Made by a program: the position numbers and the translations under genes
Shown: piece after piece, positions 26,346 to 36,042 of the stretch
How positions within the stretch are numbered: position 1 is the first letter of the stretch
Layout of the letters: every line of letters starts with the position of its first letter
Notes under the pieces: model-generated
Databases searched by the model: none
Seen by the model: only the letters and a program-made list of their open reading frames with translations
Told to the model about the DNA's origin: nothing
DNA from: Daejeonella lutea
Lineage (GTDB): Bacteria; Bacteroidota; Bacteroidia; Sphingobacteriales; Sphingobacteriaceae
Direction of reading: 5' to 3'
Assembly: GCF_900168015.1 (NCBI RefSeq)
Contig: NZ_FUYR01000001.1
Location: 157,968-221,967 of the forward strand
Length of the DNA: 64,000 bases

Positions 26346-28247
26346 ATGAGCGAGCAGATCAAACACGAGTGCGGAATCGCACTTATCCGCCTTTTAAAAC
26401 CCCTATCTTATTATCAGAAAAAATACGGCACAGCTCTTTACGGGCTTAATAAGTTGTATTTGCTGATGGAAAAGCAGCATAACCGGGGGCAAGACGGTGC
26501 AGGCATAGCTACTATAAAACTGGATGTTCAGCCGGGTAAAAGATATATCAGCAGACACCGGGCGATGGGTGCGAATGCAGTTGCTGAGATTTTTGAATAT
26601 GTTCAGAATAAGTTTGCAGAAGTTCAAAAGAATACTCCTGAGCTTTTGCAGGATACAGAATGGTTAAAGGAGAATATAAGCTTCACCGGGGAAGTATTAA
26701 TGGGCCATCTTCGCTATGGTACCCACGGTAAGAATAGTATTGAGAGCTGTCATCCTTTTCTTCGGCAGAATAACTGGATGACGCGTAACCTCGTGATCAG
26801 CGGGAATTTCAATATGACCAATGTGGATGAACTTCTCGAGCAGCTTTTTGAGCTCGGACAGCACCCAAAAGAAAGGACAGATACGGTTACGGTCCTCGAA
26901 AAGATCGGACACTTTTTAGATACAGAAAACCAGGAGCTTTTCGATAAGTATAAAGCTGATGGATTTTCTAATGAAGCAATCAGTCACCAAATTGCAGAAC
27001 ACTTAGATGTAGCTTCCATTCTCCGCCGATCTGCCAAAACCTGGGACGGCGGGTATACAATAAGTGGGATTTTGGGGCACGGAGATGCATTTGTAATGCG
27101 TGATCCTGCCGGTATCAGGCCTGCATTCTACTATCATGATGATGAAATAGTTATTGTCACATCTGAACGTCCTGCGATACAGACAGCTTTCAACGTCCCA
27201 CTGGAATCGGTGAAGGAGATCAAACCAGGTCATGCGCTTATTGTAAAGAAAAACGGAAGGGTAACGGAAGAGCAGTTTCGAGAGCCCGAAGTGCAAAAGT
27301 CTTGTTCATTTGAGCGAATTTATTTCTCACGAGGCAGCGATGCATCAGTTTACCGTGAAAGAAAGCAGCTTGGTCGTCTGCTTTGCCCTCAGATTCTTGG
27401 CGCAATCGATAATGATCTGAAGAACACAGTATTTTCCTTCATTCCTAATACTGCTGAAGTTGCTTTCTATGGAATGGTTGAAGGAATACACAAATATGTT
27501 AAACAGTACCAGCGTGACACGCTTCTCAACCGCGCTGATCGTATATCTGATAAAGAACTTGAAGAAGTTCTGAATATTGCCCCAAGAGTTGAAAAGATCG
27601 CTATAAAGGACGTGAAGTTAAGGACTTTTATAACACAGGATGCCGATCGCGGCGAAATGGTTGCTCATGTGTATGATACAACTTACGGCTTGATTAAAAG
27701 GGGTACAGATAACCTTGTTGTTCTTGACGATTCCATCGTACGCGGAACAACCTTGAAGCAAAGTATCTTGAAGATCCTTGACAGGCTGGGACCAAAGAAG
27801 GTAATTGTTGTTTCTTCTGCACCGCAGATCCGTTATCCGGATTGTTATGGTATTGATATGTCGAGAATGGGGGAGTTTGTGGCTTTTGAAGCTGCTATTT
27901 CGCTTTTGAGAGAGACGGGTAAGGAAGCTGTCATAGAAGAAGTTTATCAAAATTGTCTCGAATCACAAAAGCTCGGTAATAAGCAGGTTAAGAATTATGT
28001 TCAGCAGATTTATAATCAGTTTACCGATCAGCAGATATCAGACAGAATTGCCAAGATAATTACACCAAAGGAAATTCAAACTGAGGTTCAGGTTATCTAT
28101 CAGACTCTTGACAATCTGCACAAAGCTATTCCTGATCATTTGGGCGACTGGTATTTCTCAGGTAATTACCCTACACCTGGAGGTAATAAGGTCGTCAACA
28201 AAGCATTCATGAACTGGATGGAAGGGAAAAATCAGAGGGCTTATTAA
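26346..28247 (+). CDS. PurF-like class II glutamine amidotransferase/phosphoribosyltransferase
   Basis: N-terminal Ntn-type glutaminase domain with its nucleophile probably at Cys9 (KHECGIALI, implying removal of an 8-residue leader), LRYGTHG and the HNRGQDGAG loop. The C-terminal type I phosphoribosyltransferase domain has the PRPP motif VVLDDSIVRGTT near residues 458-469. At 633 residues it is far longer than ordinary PurF (about 470-510), and the interdomain segment reads FSRGSDASVYRERKQLG instead of the usual FARPDS form. It may be the amidophosphoribosyltransferase of purine synthesis or a paralogue with another amine acceptor. Single-gene unit with its own promoter. Confidence 0.82.
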   Translation: MSEQIKHECGIALIRLLKPLSYYQKKYGTALYGLNKLYLLMEKQHNRGQDGAGIATIKLDVQPGKRYISRHRAMGANAVAEIFEYVQNKFAEVQKNTPELLQDTEWLKENISFTGEVLMGHLRYGTHGKNSIESCHPFLRQNNWMTRNLVISGNFNMTNVDELLEQLFELGQHPKERTDTVTVLEKIGHFLDTENQELFDKYKADGFSNEAISHQIAEHLDVASILRRSAKTWDGGYTISGILGHGDAFVMRDPAGIRPAFYYHDDEIVIVTSERPAIQTAFNVPLESVKEIKPGHALIVKKNGRVTEEQFREPEVQKSCSFERIYFSRGSDASVYRERKQLGRLLCPQILGAIDNDLKNTVFSFIPNTAEVAFYGMVEGIHKYVKQYQRDTLLNRADRISDKELEEVLNIAPRVEKIAIKDVKLRTFITQDADRGEMVAHVYDTTYGLIKRGTDNLVVLDDSIVRGTTLKQSILKILDRLGPKKVIVVSSAPQIRYPDCYGIDMSRMGEFVAFEAAISLLRETGKEAVIEEVYQNCLESQKLGNKQVKNYVQQIYNQFTDQQISDRIAKIITPKEIQTEVQVIYQTLDNLHKAIPDHLGDWYFSGNYPTPGGNKVVNKAFMNWMEGKNQRAY

Positions 28248-28285
28248 TTTTAATTATTAAGCCGGACCTAGAATATGGTTTTGAC

Positions 28286-28915
28286 TTAAATCAAAGAATG
28301 CCCCGTCAACAGATTGTACAACAATCTCACAGCAAAGATTAATATAAGGACCCCTGCAATCCTGTTCAGGTTTGAAATGGTCTTTTCCTTTATTTTATAG
28401 CGAAGTTTATTAGCATAATAAGCTTTAATAACATCTACGCTGAACTGGGTTACCAATATAGAACCGAAAAATGGAATTACCTCGGAAGTGTCAATCTTCC
28501 CAGAAATAGAAACAACCCCACTCGTAACACTCAACCAATAGAGCAGTATTGCCGGATTGAAGATGCACATCAGGAAGCCTTTCAGAAAGTAACCTGTATT
28601 ATGGCGTTTTGAAGTTGTTTTTTCGTAGTTGACCTTAACTTTTTTGAACAGATAATAGATTCCTATCGCAAATAGAATAGTGCTTCCAGCAACCCCGATT
28701 TGTACCCTGTATGTGTTTTCCAGTGCTAGAAAAGAACTACCGTAAAGGGTTAGGGCCACATAAAATATGTCACTTACTACGACTCCGGCAGCAAGTGAAA
28801 CACCAGCATAGAATCCTTTTTCAATACTTGTTTTAATCAGAGCGAAAAATACAGGACCGGTTAAAAACGACAGCACAAATCCTAATCCAATTCCTGATAT
28901 AATTGATTCGATCAT
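28286..28915 (-). CDS. LysE-family amino acid exporter
   Basis: A six-helix inner-membrane exporter of 209 residues. The N-terminal motif GLGFVLSFLTGPVFFALIKT, the glycine-rich GFYAGVSLAAGVVVSDI and the FNPAILLYWL motif are typical of LysE/RhtB. Substrate unknown. It is isolated and divergent from the sugar transporter; the 285 nt between them show no promoter consensus, repeat or further gene. Confidence 0.9.
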   Translation of the reverse strand: MIESIISGIGLGFVLSFLTGPVFFALIKTSIEKGFYAGVSLAAGVVVSDIFYVALTLYGSSFLALENTYRVQIGVAGSTILFAIGIYYLFKKVKVNYEKTTSKRHNTGYFLKGFLMCIFNPAILLYWLSVTSGVVSISGKIDTSEVIPFFGSILVTQFSVDVIKAYYANKLRYKIKEKTISNLNRIAGVLILIFAVRLLYNLLTGHSLI

Positions 28916-29200
28916 TACGAATTGTTAAATCCAATTTTGCGAATATGCGAATACTCTGCCTAATAACAATAGAAAAAAGGTTTAGGTTTCACCTGCGGCT
29001 CACCAATCGAAATAGGTGCATACATATCGAATCAGCTTATGGTATTCACTATCACTGTTTTACTATTTAGATCAGAGGAGTTCTACATCACAATACCGCC
29101 TTTACAGGTAACACACACCTAAAAGCTCTCAAAAAAATTCGTTCAGATGTCAGAAAATTAATTTATGTTAGGGTTACATTTTAAAAAACCTAATCTTTAA

Positions 29201-30811
29201 ATGATGGAGAAAAGCTCACAAAGTAATTATGGATCCGCGTTATACACAATAATAACGGTGTTTTTTTTCTGGGGCTTCCTGGCTGCCAGCAATGGTATAT
29301 TTATTCCTTTTTGTAAAACGCATTTTAACCTGACTCAGTTCGAATCACAGTTGATTGAGTATACCTTTTATGGAGGTTATTTTATCGGATCGTTAATTTT
29401 ATTCTACGCATCGAAGATCACCAAGGTTGATATTATTAATAAACTTGGTTATAAGAATGCCATTGTTATAGGGCTTGTCATATCTGCCGCTGGGGCGCTT
29501 CTTATGATTCCGGCGGTTAATTCAGGCTCCTTTGCTTTCATTCTAACCGCATTTTTCTTTGTAGCTATTGGCTTTTCTCTGCAGCAAACTGCTGCCAATC
29601 CCTTTGTGATTGCTTTAGGTAGTCCCGTAACAGGCGCCGATCGCTTGAATCTCGCCGGTGGAGTAAATAACTTTGGAAGTATCCTCGGACCAATTGCTGT
29701 CAGTATAATTCTTTTTGGGAGCGCACATGCTGTGACGCCGAAGGAAGTTGAAATCACCTCGATTAATACTTTGTACTATGTGCTGGCAGGTCTCTTCCTT
29801 GCAGTAGCAGCATTCTTTGCGGTATCTAAATTGCCCAAGGTAACAAGCGACGAAAAAATTGAATCAAGTGACAAAACCAACCTGCCACTGGGAGTAATTT
29901 TTGTAGCCTTTGTTTTGGTATTGGCTGGTATACCTCTTTCTGAAATGACTGGTGTGAGTTTATCCTATTTCGTATATGCTGCATTGATTATTATTGTATT
30001 GACCCTTTTCTTAACCCTCGGAGCTGCTTCGAAAGATAAGTCTGGTTGGGGTGCTATGGGATATCCTCAGTTGATTTTGGGCATGATGGCCATTTTTACA
30101 TATGTTGGTGTCGAGGTGACTATTCAAGGAAATATGGGTACCCTTTTGAAATTACCTGAGTTTGGTGGATATAACGATGCGACTATTGCGCCGTTTATTT
30201 CGATGTATTGGGGAAGTATGATGATTGGACGCTGGACAGGTGCTGTCAGTGCATTCAGGCTTTCAAAAAGCACAAAAAATATTCTAACTATCGTTGTACC
30301 ATTCGTGGCCTTTGGGATTATATTGTTCGCAAACGACTGGAACGGAACAGATGTAAGCCAGTTTTACGTTTATGCGATTTGTGTTGCCATCCTCATCGCA
30401 GGTTTCTTTTATAGTCAGGAAAAACCTGCCAAAACGCTTTTGACGTTCGGTGTCCTTGGAGCAATTGCAATGATAATAGGTTTAATGACTACTGGTAAGA
30501 TTGCAACATATGCGTTCCTTAGTGGTGGCCTTTGCTGTTCAATTATGTGGCCATGTATATTTGCCTTATCTATAGCAGGATTGGGGAAATACACTAGTCA
30601 GGGTTCAGCTTTCCTTATTATGATGATTCTTGGAGGCGCAATTATCCCGCCGGTACAGGGCTTACTTGCGGATGGAAGCGGTATTCACATCTCTTACATT
30701 GTACCTGTTATCTGTTTTGTTTACATCGTATATTTTGCAATCAAAGTTAGTTCGGAGCTGAAGAAGCAAGGGATTGACGTAAGCAAGCTGGATGCAGAAG
30801 CATCGCATTAA
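29201..30811 (+). CDS. Sugar MFS transporter, FucP/GluP type
   Basis: A 12-helix major facilitator, 536 residues. The N-terminal [33 protein letters not shown] and [16 protein letters not shown] are hallmarks of the fucose/glucose-galactose proton symporter family common in Bacteroidota. The exact sugar is unknown. ATGs at 29201 and 29204 are both possible. Its stop (TAA) shares a base with the ATG of the dCMP deaminase gene, an unexpected coupling. Confidence 0.92.
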   Translation: MMEKSSQSNYGSALYTIITVFFFWGFLAASNGIFIPFCKTHFNLTQFESQLIEYTFYGGYFIGSLILFYASKITKVDIINKLGYKNAIVIGLVISAAGALLMIPAVNSGSFAFILTAFFFVAIGFSLQQTAANPFVIALGSPVTGADRLNLAGGVNNFGSILGPIAVSIILFGSAHAVTPKEVEITSINTLYYVLAGLFLAVAAFFAVSKLPKVTSDEKIESSDKTNLPLGVIFVAFVLVLAGIPLSEMTGVSLSYFVYAALIIIVLTLFLTLGAASKDKSGWGAMGYPQLILGMMAIFTYVGVEVTIQGNMGTLLKLPEFGGYNDATIAPFISMYWGSMMIGRWTGAVSAFRLSKSTKNILTIVVPFVAFGIILFANDWNGTDVSQFYVYAICVAILIAGFFYSQEKPAKTLLTFGVLGAIAMIIGLMTTGKIATYAFLSGGLCCSIMWPCIFALSIAGLGKYTSQGSAFLIMMILGGAIIPPVQGLLADGSGIHISYIVPVICFVYIVYFAIKVSSELKKQGIDVSKLDAEASH

Positions 30812-31269
30812 TGATAGAAAAGCCAAGCTTCGACTTAATTTTTATGAAACTAGCCACCGACCTGGCCGCACGATCTCATTGCGTGAAGGCTCAGGTTGGT
30901 GCTGTTTTAACGAAAGACACCCGTATAATTTCTATCGGATATAATGGACCTCCAGCAGGAACGCATAACTGCGATGAAGAATGGCCGGAATCAGGATGTC
31001 CTAGGGACTCTAAGAATAGTTGTTCGTTGGCTCTTCATGCAGAAGAAAACGCAATACTCTATGCAGTAAAAAATGGAGCTACACTTGAGGGTTCGACGTT
31101 GTATCTTACCCTATCTCCTTGCCTCGCATGCGCCCGAATAATCTATTCATCAGGGGTTAAAAAGGTATGGTTCAAAGCTTCCTATGCTGAATATAAAGGT
31201 TTGCCTTCCGATGAAGGTGTTGATTTTCTGAACAGATTTGGCGTAGTGTGCCGCAAATATGACCACTAA
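30811..31269 (+). CDS. dCMP deaminase (ComEB-like)
   Basis: A zinc-dependent deoxycytidylate deaminase supplying dUMP for thymidylate synthesis. HAEE near residue 76 and PCLAC near 102-106 form the zinc and catalytic site. The N-terminal MKLATDLAARSHCVKAQVGAV and GYNGPPAGTHNCDE with extra Cys/His are characteristic of the dCMP rather than the cytidine or guanine deaminase branch. The length is 152 residues. It is translationally coupled to the sugar transporter by a 1-nt overlap. Confidence 0.92.
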   Translation: MIEKPSFDLIFMKLATDLAARSHCVKAQVGAVLTKDTRIISIGYNGPPAGTHNCDEEWPESGCPRDSKNSCSLALHAEENAILYAVKNGATLEGSTLYLTLSPCLACARIIYSSGVKKVWFKASYAEYKGLPSDEGVDFLNRFGVVCRKYDH

Positions 31270-31359
31270 CGAGCTGCTTCAAATCAAATAACCCGCGACT
31301 TTTGACATCCAGCCTCCATTTAATTTCTTAAATTGCCCATCGTTTTTTTATAGTAAATA

Positions 31360-33198
31360 ATGGGATATAAGAGCCTTGCAGAATGCGTTTCAGATCTTGA
31401 ACGACACGGACACCTCATCCGGATAAAAGAAGAAGTCGACCCCCACCTGCAGGCAGCCGCCATTCATTTACGTGTTTATGAAAATCAAGGGCCTGCATTA
31501 CTTTTTGAAAACCTGAAAGGCAGCAAATTTCCTGCTGTTTCCAATCTTTTCGGAACTTTAGAACGTTCCAAGTTTATGTTCAGAGATACACTGGACAAAA
31601 TTAAAACACTCGTTGATCTGAAATCAGATCCAATCAAAGCCTTTAAAAACCCATTGAAATATGCGGGCGTTGGTCTTACCGCTGTATCAGCCCTTCCATG
31701 GAGATCAAATTTCAGGCCTCCTGTCAAATTCGGGAAAATACAAGTCAACGAACTCCCGCAAATCACACACTGGCCAATGGATGGCGGGCCTTTTGTGACA
31801 ATGCCGCAGGTCTACACTGAAGATATTGATCATCCCGGAATTATGAATGCAAACCTCGGCATGTATCGAATCCAGCTAGGAGGTAATGATTACATAACGA
31901 ATAAGGAAATTGGTCTACATTACCAGCTTCACCGTGGAATCGGTGTACACCAAACAAAGGCCAACGCAATTGGTCAACCCTTAAAAGTTAGCATTTTTAT
32001 TGGAGGGCCGCCATCGCATCCACTTGCCGCAGTGATGCCTCTTCCTGAAGGGCTTTCTGAAATGACATTTGCCGGCGCATTAGGGAATAGACGATTTAGA
32101 TATTTTTACGATGAGGATGGCTTTTGCATTTCCTCCGACGCTGACTTCGTAATTACTGGTACCGTTTCTCCGGGCGACAACAAAGATGAAGGTCCATTCG
32201 GTGACCATTTGGGTTACTACAGCTTAAAGCACCCGTTTCCGTTGATGAAGGTCAGAAATGTTTATCATAGGAAGAATCCAATTTGGTCGTTCACAGTAGT
32301 AGGCAGACCACCACAGGAAGATACCAGTTTCGGGGCTTTAATCCACGAAATTACGGGATCAGCGATTCCACGGGAAATACCGGGATTACATGAAGTGAAT
32401 GCTGTTGATGCGGCAGGAGTACACCCCTTGTTGTTCGCTATTGGGAGCGAACGGTACACGCCCTATCTAACAGAGAAGAAACCGCAGGAACTTCTAACTC
32501 TCGCAAATCATATTCTGGGAAAAAGTCAGTTGAGTCTCGCAAAGTTTCTTTTTATTGCGAATAAAGGAGATAATCCTTCTCTTAGTACTAACGACATTGA
32601 GGGATTTCTGCAGCATATACTGGAAAGGGTCGACTTGACGCGGGATCTCCATTTTTATACAAAGACAACGATCGATACGCTTGATTACAGCGGTACGGAT
32701 ATCAATTCGGGATCAAAGATTGCGATTGCTGCTGCCGGCGATAAAAAACGTGAACTTTGGAGCGAATTGCCAGCAACCTTTTCTCTTCCCAGGCCATTTG
32801 ATAAAAATAAACTTGTAATGCCCGGTGTTTTGGCAGTTGATGCACCGTCATATGGGGGGCCGGAAGAAACTGCCAAGCAAATCGATATTTTAAGTAGTTC
32901 TGTGGGTTTTAAAAGTTTGGATAGCATTCCGCTAATTGTTCTTTGTGACGATGCGGGATTCACCTCAGAGACTATCAATAATTTCGTATGGGTGACATTT
33001 ACACGCAGCAATCCTTCTCATGATATTCACGGTATTAATTCTTTCACCGAAAATAAGCACTGGGGGTGCAGGGGGCCAATGATCATTGACGCACGAATCA
33101 AGCCTCATCATGCGCCTTTACTTATTAAAGATCCCAAAGTGGAGAAAAGTATAGATGAGCTGGCAAAGGTAGGAGGTTCCTTACACGGGATTATCTAA
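31360..33198 (+). CDS. UbiD-family decarboxylase, probable menaquinone pathway (MqnL-like)
   Basis: A prenylated-FMN-dependent aromatic decarboxylase. The family start MGYKSLAECVSDLERHGHL, the cofactor/metal region GMYRIQLGGNDYITNKEIGLH, EGPFGDHLGYYS and the C-terminal WGCRGPMIIDAR are visible. Length (612 residues) matches the long form found in epsilonproteobacteria with the futalosine pathway, as far as I recall. With a UbiA-type prenyltransferase and MenG in the same window, a role in menaquinone synthesis is the best guess. Its stop overlaps the convergent NlpC/P60 gene. Confidence 0.88.
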   Translation: MGYKSLAECVSDLERHGHLIRIKEEVDPHLQAAAIHLRVYENQGPALLFENLKGSKFPAVSNLFGTLERSKFMFRDTLDKIKTLVDLKSDPIKAFKNPLKYAGVGLTAVSALPWRSNFRPPVKFGKIQVNELPQITHWPMDGGPFVTMPQVYTEDIDHPGIMNANLGMYRIQLGGNDYITNKEIGLHYQLHRGIGVHQTKANAIGQPLKVSIFIGGPPSHPLAAVMPLPEGLSEMTFAGALGNRRFRYFYDEDGFCISSDADFVITGTVSPGDNKDEGPFGDHLGYYSLKHPFPLMKVRNVYHRKNPIWSFTVVGRPPQEDTSFGALIHEITGSAIPREIPGLHEVNAVDAAGVHPLLFAIGSERYTPYLTEKKPQELLTLANHILGKSQLSLAKFLFIANKGDNPSLSTNDIEGFLQHILERVDLTRDLHFYTKTTIDTLDYSGTDINSGSKIAIAAAGDKKRELWSELPATFSLPRPFDKNKLVMPGVLAVDAPSYGGPEETAKQIDILSSSVGFKSLDSIPLIVLCDDAGFTSETINNFVWVTFTRSNPSHDIHGINSFTENKHWGCRGPMIIDARIKPHHAPLLIKDPKVEKSIDELAKVGGSLHGII

Positions 33199-33812
33199 TT
33201 GTTAAAAATCCGGATTGCTTTTACGAATCTTCCCTGATAATATTTATTTAATGGCGTTTTGGTTACTCCGTAAGCTTTGCCTGAAGTCGAATGAATAAAT
33301 TCATGACCATTTTCGGCAGATGTTATGATTCCCATATGGCCAACAACACGTTTAGTACTGTCAGTTCCTGTAAATAGAATGATATCTCCTCTTTTCGCCT
33401 GCTTCAAGCTGATTTCACGCTCAACGGATGTAAATTCTACTGAAGACCTCGGTACAGCAATTTTGAAATGATTAAAGACAAAGGAAATGAACCCTGAGCA
33501 ATCAAATCCTTTATTGGGGTCAATTGAACCATACAGGTAAGGAGTTCCAATAAGAGTCTCGGCATAATCGACGAGTTCATCAGGCTGCGTTTTACCAGGG
33601 TTTATGTATTGCACATCCAGCGAATCAGCATAATTCCACGCGGGAACTTCTTCAGGTTGTTCTGGGGTGGTATATTGTGCGGTATCACTTGTGTTGTGTA
33701 CTGTAGAAGAGTCACCAATTTTGGTTTCTTTGGGAATATGATGCTTTTGTGCCCCGGAATTGCACCGTGAAATAGTTATAATTACGAATAAGCAAAAGAA
33801 TAGTACCCTCAT
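33195..33812 (-). CDS. NlpC/P60 (C40) peptidase lipoprotein
   Basis: A cell-wall hydrolase that cuts peptide stems of peptidoglycan. The N-terminal signal with lipobox ITISRC places the lipidated Cys at residue 17. After a 70-residue linker comes the C40 domain: catalytic Cys in GFDCSGFISFVF, His in VVGHMGIIT, and FIHST. The length, 205 residues, is typical. Probably anchored to the outer membrane. Four-nt stop overlap with the UbiD-type gene. Confidence 0.93.
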   Translation of the reverse strand: MRVLFFCLFVIITISRCNSGAQKHHIPKETKIGDSSTVHNTSDTAQYTTPEQPEEVPAWNYADSLDVQYINPGKTQPDELVDYAETLIGTPYLYGSIDPNKGFDCSGFISFVFNHFKIAVPRSSVEFTSVEREISLKQAKRGDIILFTGTDSTKRVVGHMGIITSAENGHEFIHSTSGKAYGVTKTPLNKYYQGRFVKAIRIFNN

Positions 33813-33896
33813 ACATAGGGCAATGCAAATATGCGACCAGAAATGAACGCTTTAACACTCAGGAGCTTTGACCTTTGGATTGATCAATGTTGATTA

Positions 33897-34367
33897 TTAC
33901 GTCCAATTCCCCCGCTCTTTCATTTTTTCCATAATTTCAATAGATCGCTTGACGCGGCTATCTACAGATTTTGCCTGGTTGATATAATGAATTAAACCTC
34001 TCTTATGGCCATCGTTCAGCGCATCATAAGCCTTGCTGGCTACCTCATCCTGTTCAAGCACCTCGGCAAGTTCTTCCGGCAGGCCCAGGCCATTATGAGG
34101 GTCATGCCGAATTGCAATTGAAAAAGGCCGCTCCAGGGAAAGTTTATTTTTTTTGATGAGTTGTTGGCTGGCAATAATTACATGTCTCCCATGCCGGGGA
34201 TTTAATGCACACGGGAACTCAGCACTGCCTTCTACAGAACAGAGTATTCTTGGCGCGCCTTTACCAGTTACAAACTGTTTTGCAATTTCATCGGGAACCA
34301 CGATTAAATGATGAACCATTTTCTCGTCAAGAGGTTCTAAAACAACATTAAATGACACTCTTTCCAT
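33897..34367 (-). CDS. YdeI/OmpD-associated family protein with DUF1905-like N-terminus
   Basis: A 156-residue cytoplasmic protein. The first 90 residues have the DUF1905-like barrel (HLIVVPDEIAKQF, RHVIIASQQLIKK), and the C-terminal half the YdeI helix pattern (RGLIHYINQAKSVDSRVKRS). YdeI-type proteins are linked to envelope stress or bacteriocin tolerance in some bacteria, but the activity is unknown. It has its own TATATTTG promoter 17 nt upstream and is divergent from guaA. Confidence 0.82.
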   Translation of the reverse strand: MERVSFNVVLEPLDEKMVHHLIVVPDEIAKQFVTGKGAPRILCSVEGSAEFPCALNPRHGRHVIIASQQLIKKNKLSLERPFSIAIRHDPHNGLGLPEELAEVLEQDEVASKAYDALNDGHKRGLIHYINQAKSVDSRVKRSIEIMEKMKERGNWT

Positions 34368-34384
34368 TAGCCTGACCTGTAGTT

Positions 34385-34392
34385 CAAATATA
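34385..34392 (-). promoter_or_regulatory. TAnnTTTG -7 promoter element of the YdeI-family gene
   Basis: TATATTTG on the minus strand, 17 nt before ATG 34367. Confidence 0.55.
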
Positions 34393-34466
34393 TACAGATG
34401 CTTCGATTAGCGAAATGCTGAAACGCTTTTGGGTTTAAAAAAAATCTTACTTGACGAGTTAATTTC

Positions 34467-34494
34467 TCCCTAGTCGCTTCTCGTGTATCGCTTC
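34467..34494. repeat. Heptanucleotide array upstream of guaA
   Basis: Four 7-nt units of type TCGCTTC (two exact copies at 34474-34480 and 34488-34494) ending 7 nt before the guaA -7 element. Weaker units of a related inverted type lie at 34403-34423 on the other side. Confidence 0.7.
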
Positions 34495-34501
34495 AAAAAA
34501 G

Positions 34502-34509
34502 TATCTTTG
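34502..34509 (+). promoter_or_regulatory. TAnnTTTG -7 promoter element of guaA, at the start codon
   Basis: TATCTTTG, only 3 nt before ATG 34513. Transcription should begin at or next to the start codon, which excludes the upstream in-frame GTG (34483) as a start. Confidence 0.7.
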
Positions 34510-34512
34510 CCC

Positions 34513-36042
34513 ATGCAAGAAAAGATCATCATTCTTGACTTCGGGTCGCAATACACTCAGCTTATTGCCCGGAGAGTCAGAGAGCTAAACGTATACTGCG
34601 AAATACATCCATTCAACAACCTGCCTGAATTTGATAATACCGTAAAGGGAGTTATTCTTTCGGGAAGTCCTTATTCCGTTAGACAGGATGACGCTCCGCA
34701 AATTGATTTTAAGAAACTACATGAAAGCTACCCTGTTTTGGGCGTTTGTTACGGAGCGCAGTATATTGCGCAAAAATCAGGTGGAGAAGTAAAAGCATCT
34801 TCAACCCGCGAATATGGTCGGGCAAACCTGGAATTTATCGATCATAGTCATCCGCTTTTCAAAAATATTAATCCAGGTAGCCAGACATGGATGTCGCATG
34901 CTGACACGATAGCATCAATTCCAGAAAATTTTGAGATCATTGCCAGTACTGATTCTGTGAAGGTCGCTGCTTTCCATATCAAAAACACTAAAGTGTATGG
35001 GATACAATTTCACCCTGAGGTAACCCATAGTACTGATGGTAAGCAACTACTTGAGAATTTCCTTGTGGATATTTGCGGCTGTTCTCAGGATTGGACACCA
35101 GACGCTTTCATCGAAAGCACCGTAGCCTCACTCAAAGAACGACTTGGACATGATAAGGTTATTTTAGGTTTATCAGGTGGAGTAGACTCTTCTGTAGCTG
35201 CCGTACTGTTGCATCAAGCTATTGGATCTAATCTACATTGCATTTTTGTTGATAACGGTCTACTTCGGAAGGGCGAATTTGAGCAAGTTCTTGACTCTTA
35301 TCAGCATATGGGATTAAATGTGAGAGGAGTGAGGGCTGGGGACAGGTTTTTAGGACAGTTAGCTGGATTGAAAGATCCGGAGCTCAAACGGAAAGCAATT
35401 GGCAGAGTATTTATCGAGGTCTTTGATGATGCCGCACACGAAGTTCAGGATGTAAAATGGCTAGGTCAAGGAACGATTTATCCCGATGTAATCGAATCGA
35501 TTTCGGTAAAAGGGCCGTCTGCGACTATAAAATCGCATCACAACGTTGGTGGACTTCCGGATTTCATGAAGTTAAAGGTAGTTGAGCCGTTAAATACTTT
35601 GTTCAAAGATGAAGTTCGAAGAGTAGGAAAGACCCTCGGAATGGATCAGGCTTTATTGGGAAGACACCCTTTTCCAGGCCCGGGACTCGCTATCAGAATT
35701 CTGGACGATATTACTCCTGAAAAGGTTGCTATTCTTCAGGAAGCAGATGCGATCTACATCAATAATTTAAAGACTTCAGGCTGGTATGATAAAGTGTGGC
35801 AAGCTGGTGCAATATTTTTACCTGTTCAGTCTGTGGGAGTTATGGGTGATGAAAGAACTTATGAGCATGTTATTTGTTTACGTGCTGTGAGTTCGGTAGA
35901 CGGTATGACAGCTGATTGGAGCCACCTCCCATACGAGCTTCTTGCGAAGATTTCAAATGAAATAATTAATAACGTAAAAGGAATTAACAGAGTAGTGTAT
36001 GATATTAGTTCCAAACCCCCTGCAACTATCGAATGGGAATAA
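34513..36042 (+). CDS. guaA: GMP synthase (glutamine-hydrolysing)
   Basis: Converts XMP to GMP using glutamine and ATP. The class I amidotransferase domain has the nucleophile Cys in GVCYGAQ near residue 79 and His-Glu in FHPEVTHS; the ATP-pyrophosphatase domain has LSGGVDSS near residue 220; and the dimerisation domain has [12 protein letters not shown]. The 509-residue length from ATG 34513 is normal. The promoter lies directly against the ATG. Its last 44 nt overlap the next gene. Confidence 0.97.
   Translation: MQEKIIILDFGSQYTQLIARRVRELNVYCEIHPFNNLPEFDNTVKGVILSGSPYSVRQDDAPQIDFKKLHESYPVLGVCYGAQYIAQKSGGEVKASSTREYGRANLEFIDHSHPLFKNINPGSQTWMSHADTIASIPENFEIIASTDSVKVAAFHIKNTKVYGIQFHPEVTHSTDGKQLLENFLVDICGCSQDWTPDAFIESTVASLKERLGHDKVILGLSGGVDSSVAAVLLHQAIGSNLHCIFVDNGLLRKGEFEQVLDSYQHMGLNVRGVRAGDRFLGQLAGLKDPELKRKAIGRVFIEVFDDAAHEVQDVKWLGQGTIYPDVIESISVKGPSATIKSHHNVGGLPDFMKLKVVEPLNTLFKDEVRRVGKTLGMDQALLGRHPFPGPGLAIRILDDITPEKVAILQEADAIYINNLKTSGWYDKVWQAGAIFLPVQSVGVMGDERTYEHVICLRAVSSVDGMTADWSHLPYELLAKISNEIINNVKGINRVVYDISSKPPATIEWE

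Noticed and set aside
28916-29200. Possible RNA or small gene in the LysE-MFS gap
   Set aside because: No repeat, promoter consensus, tRNA-like fold or coding pattern recognised by eye.
34483-34512. GTG start of guaA
   Set aside because: Lies upstream of and across the promoter TATCTTTG; the GuaA family starts at [11 protein letters not shown].
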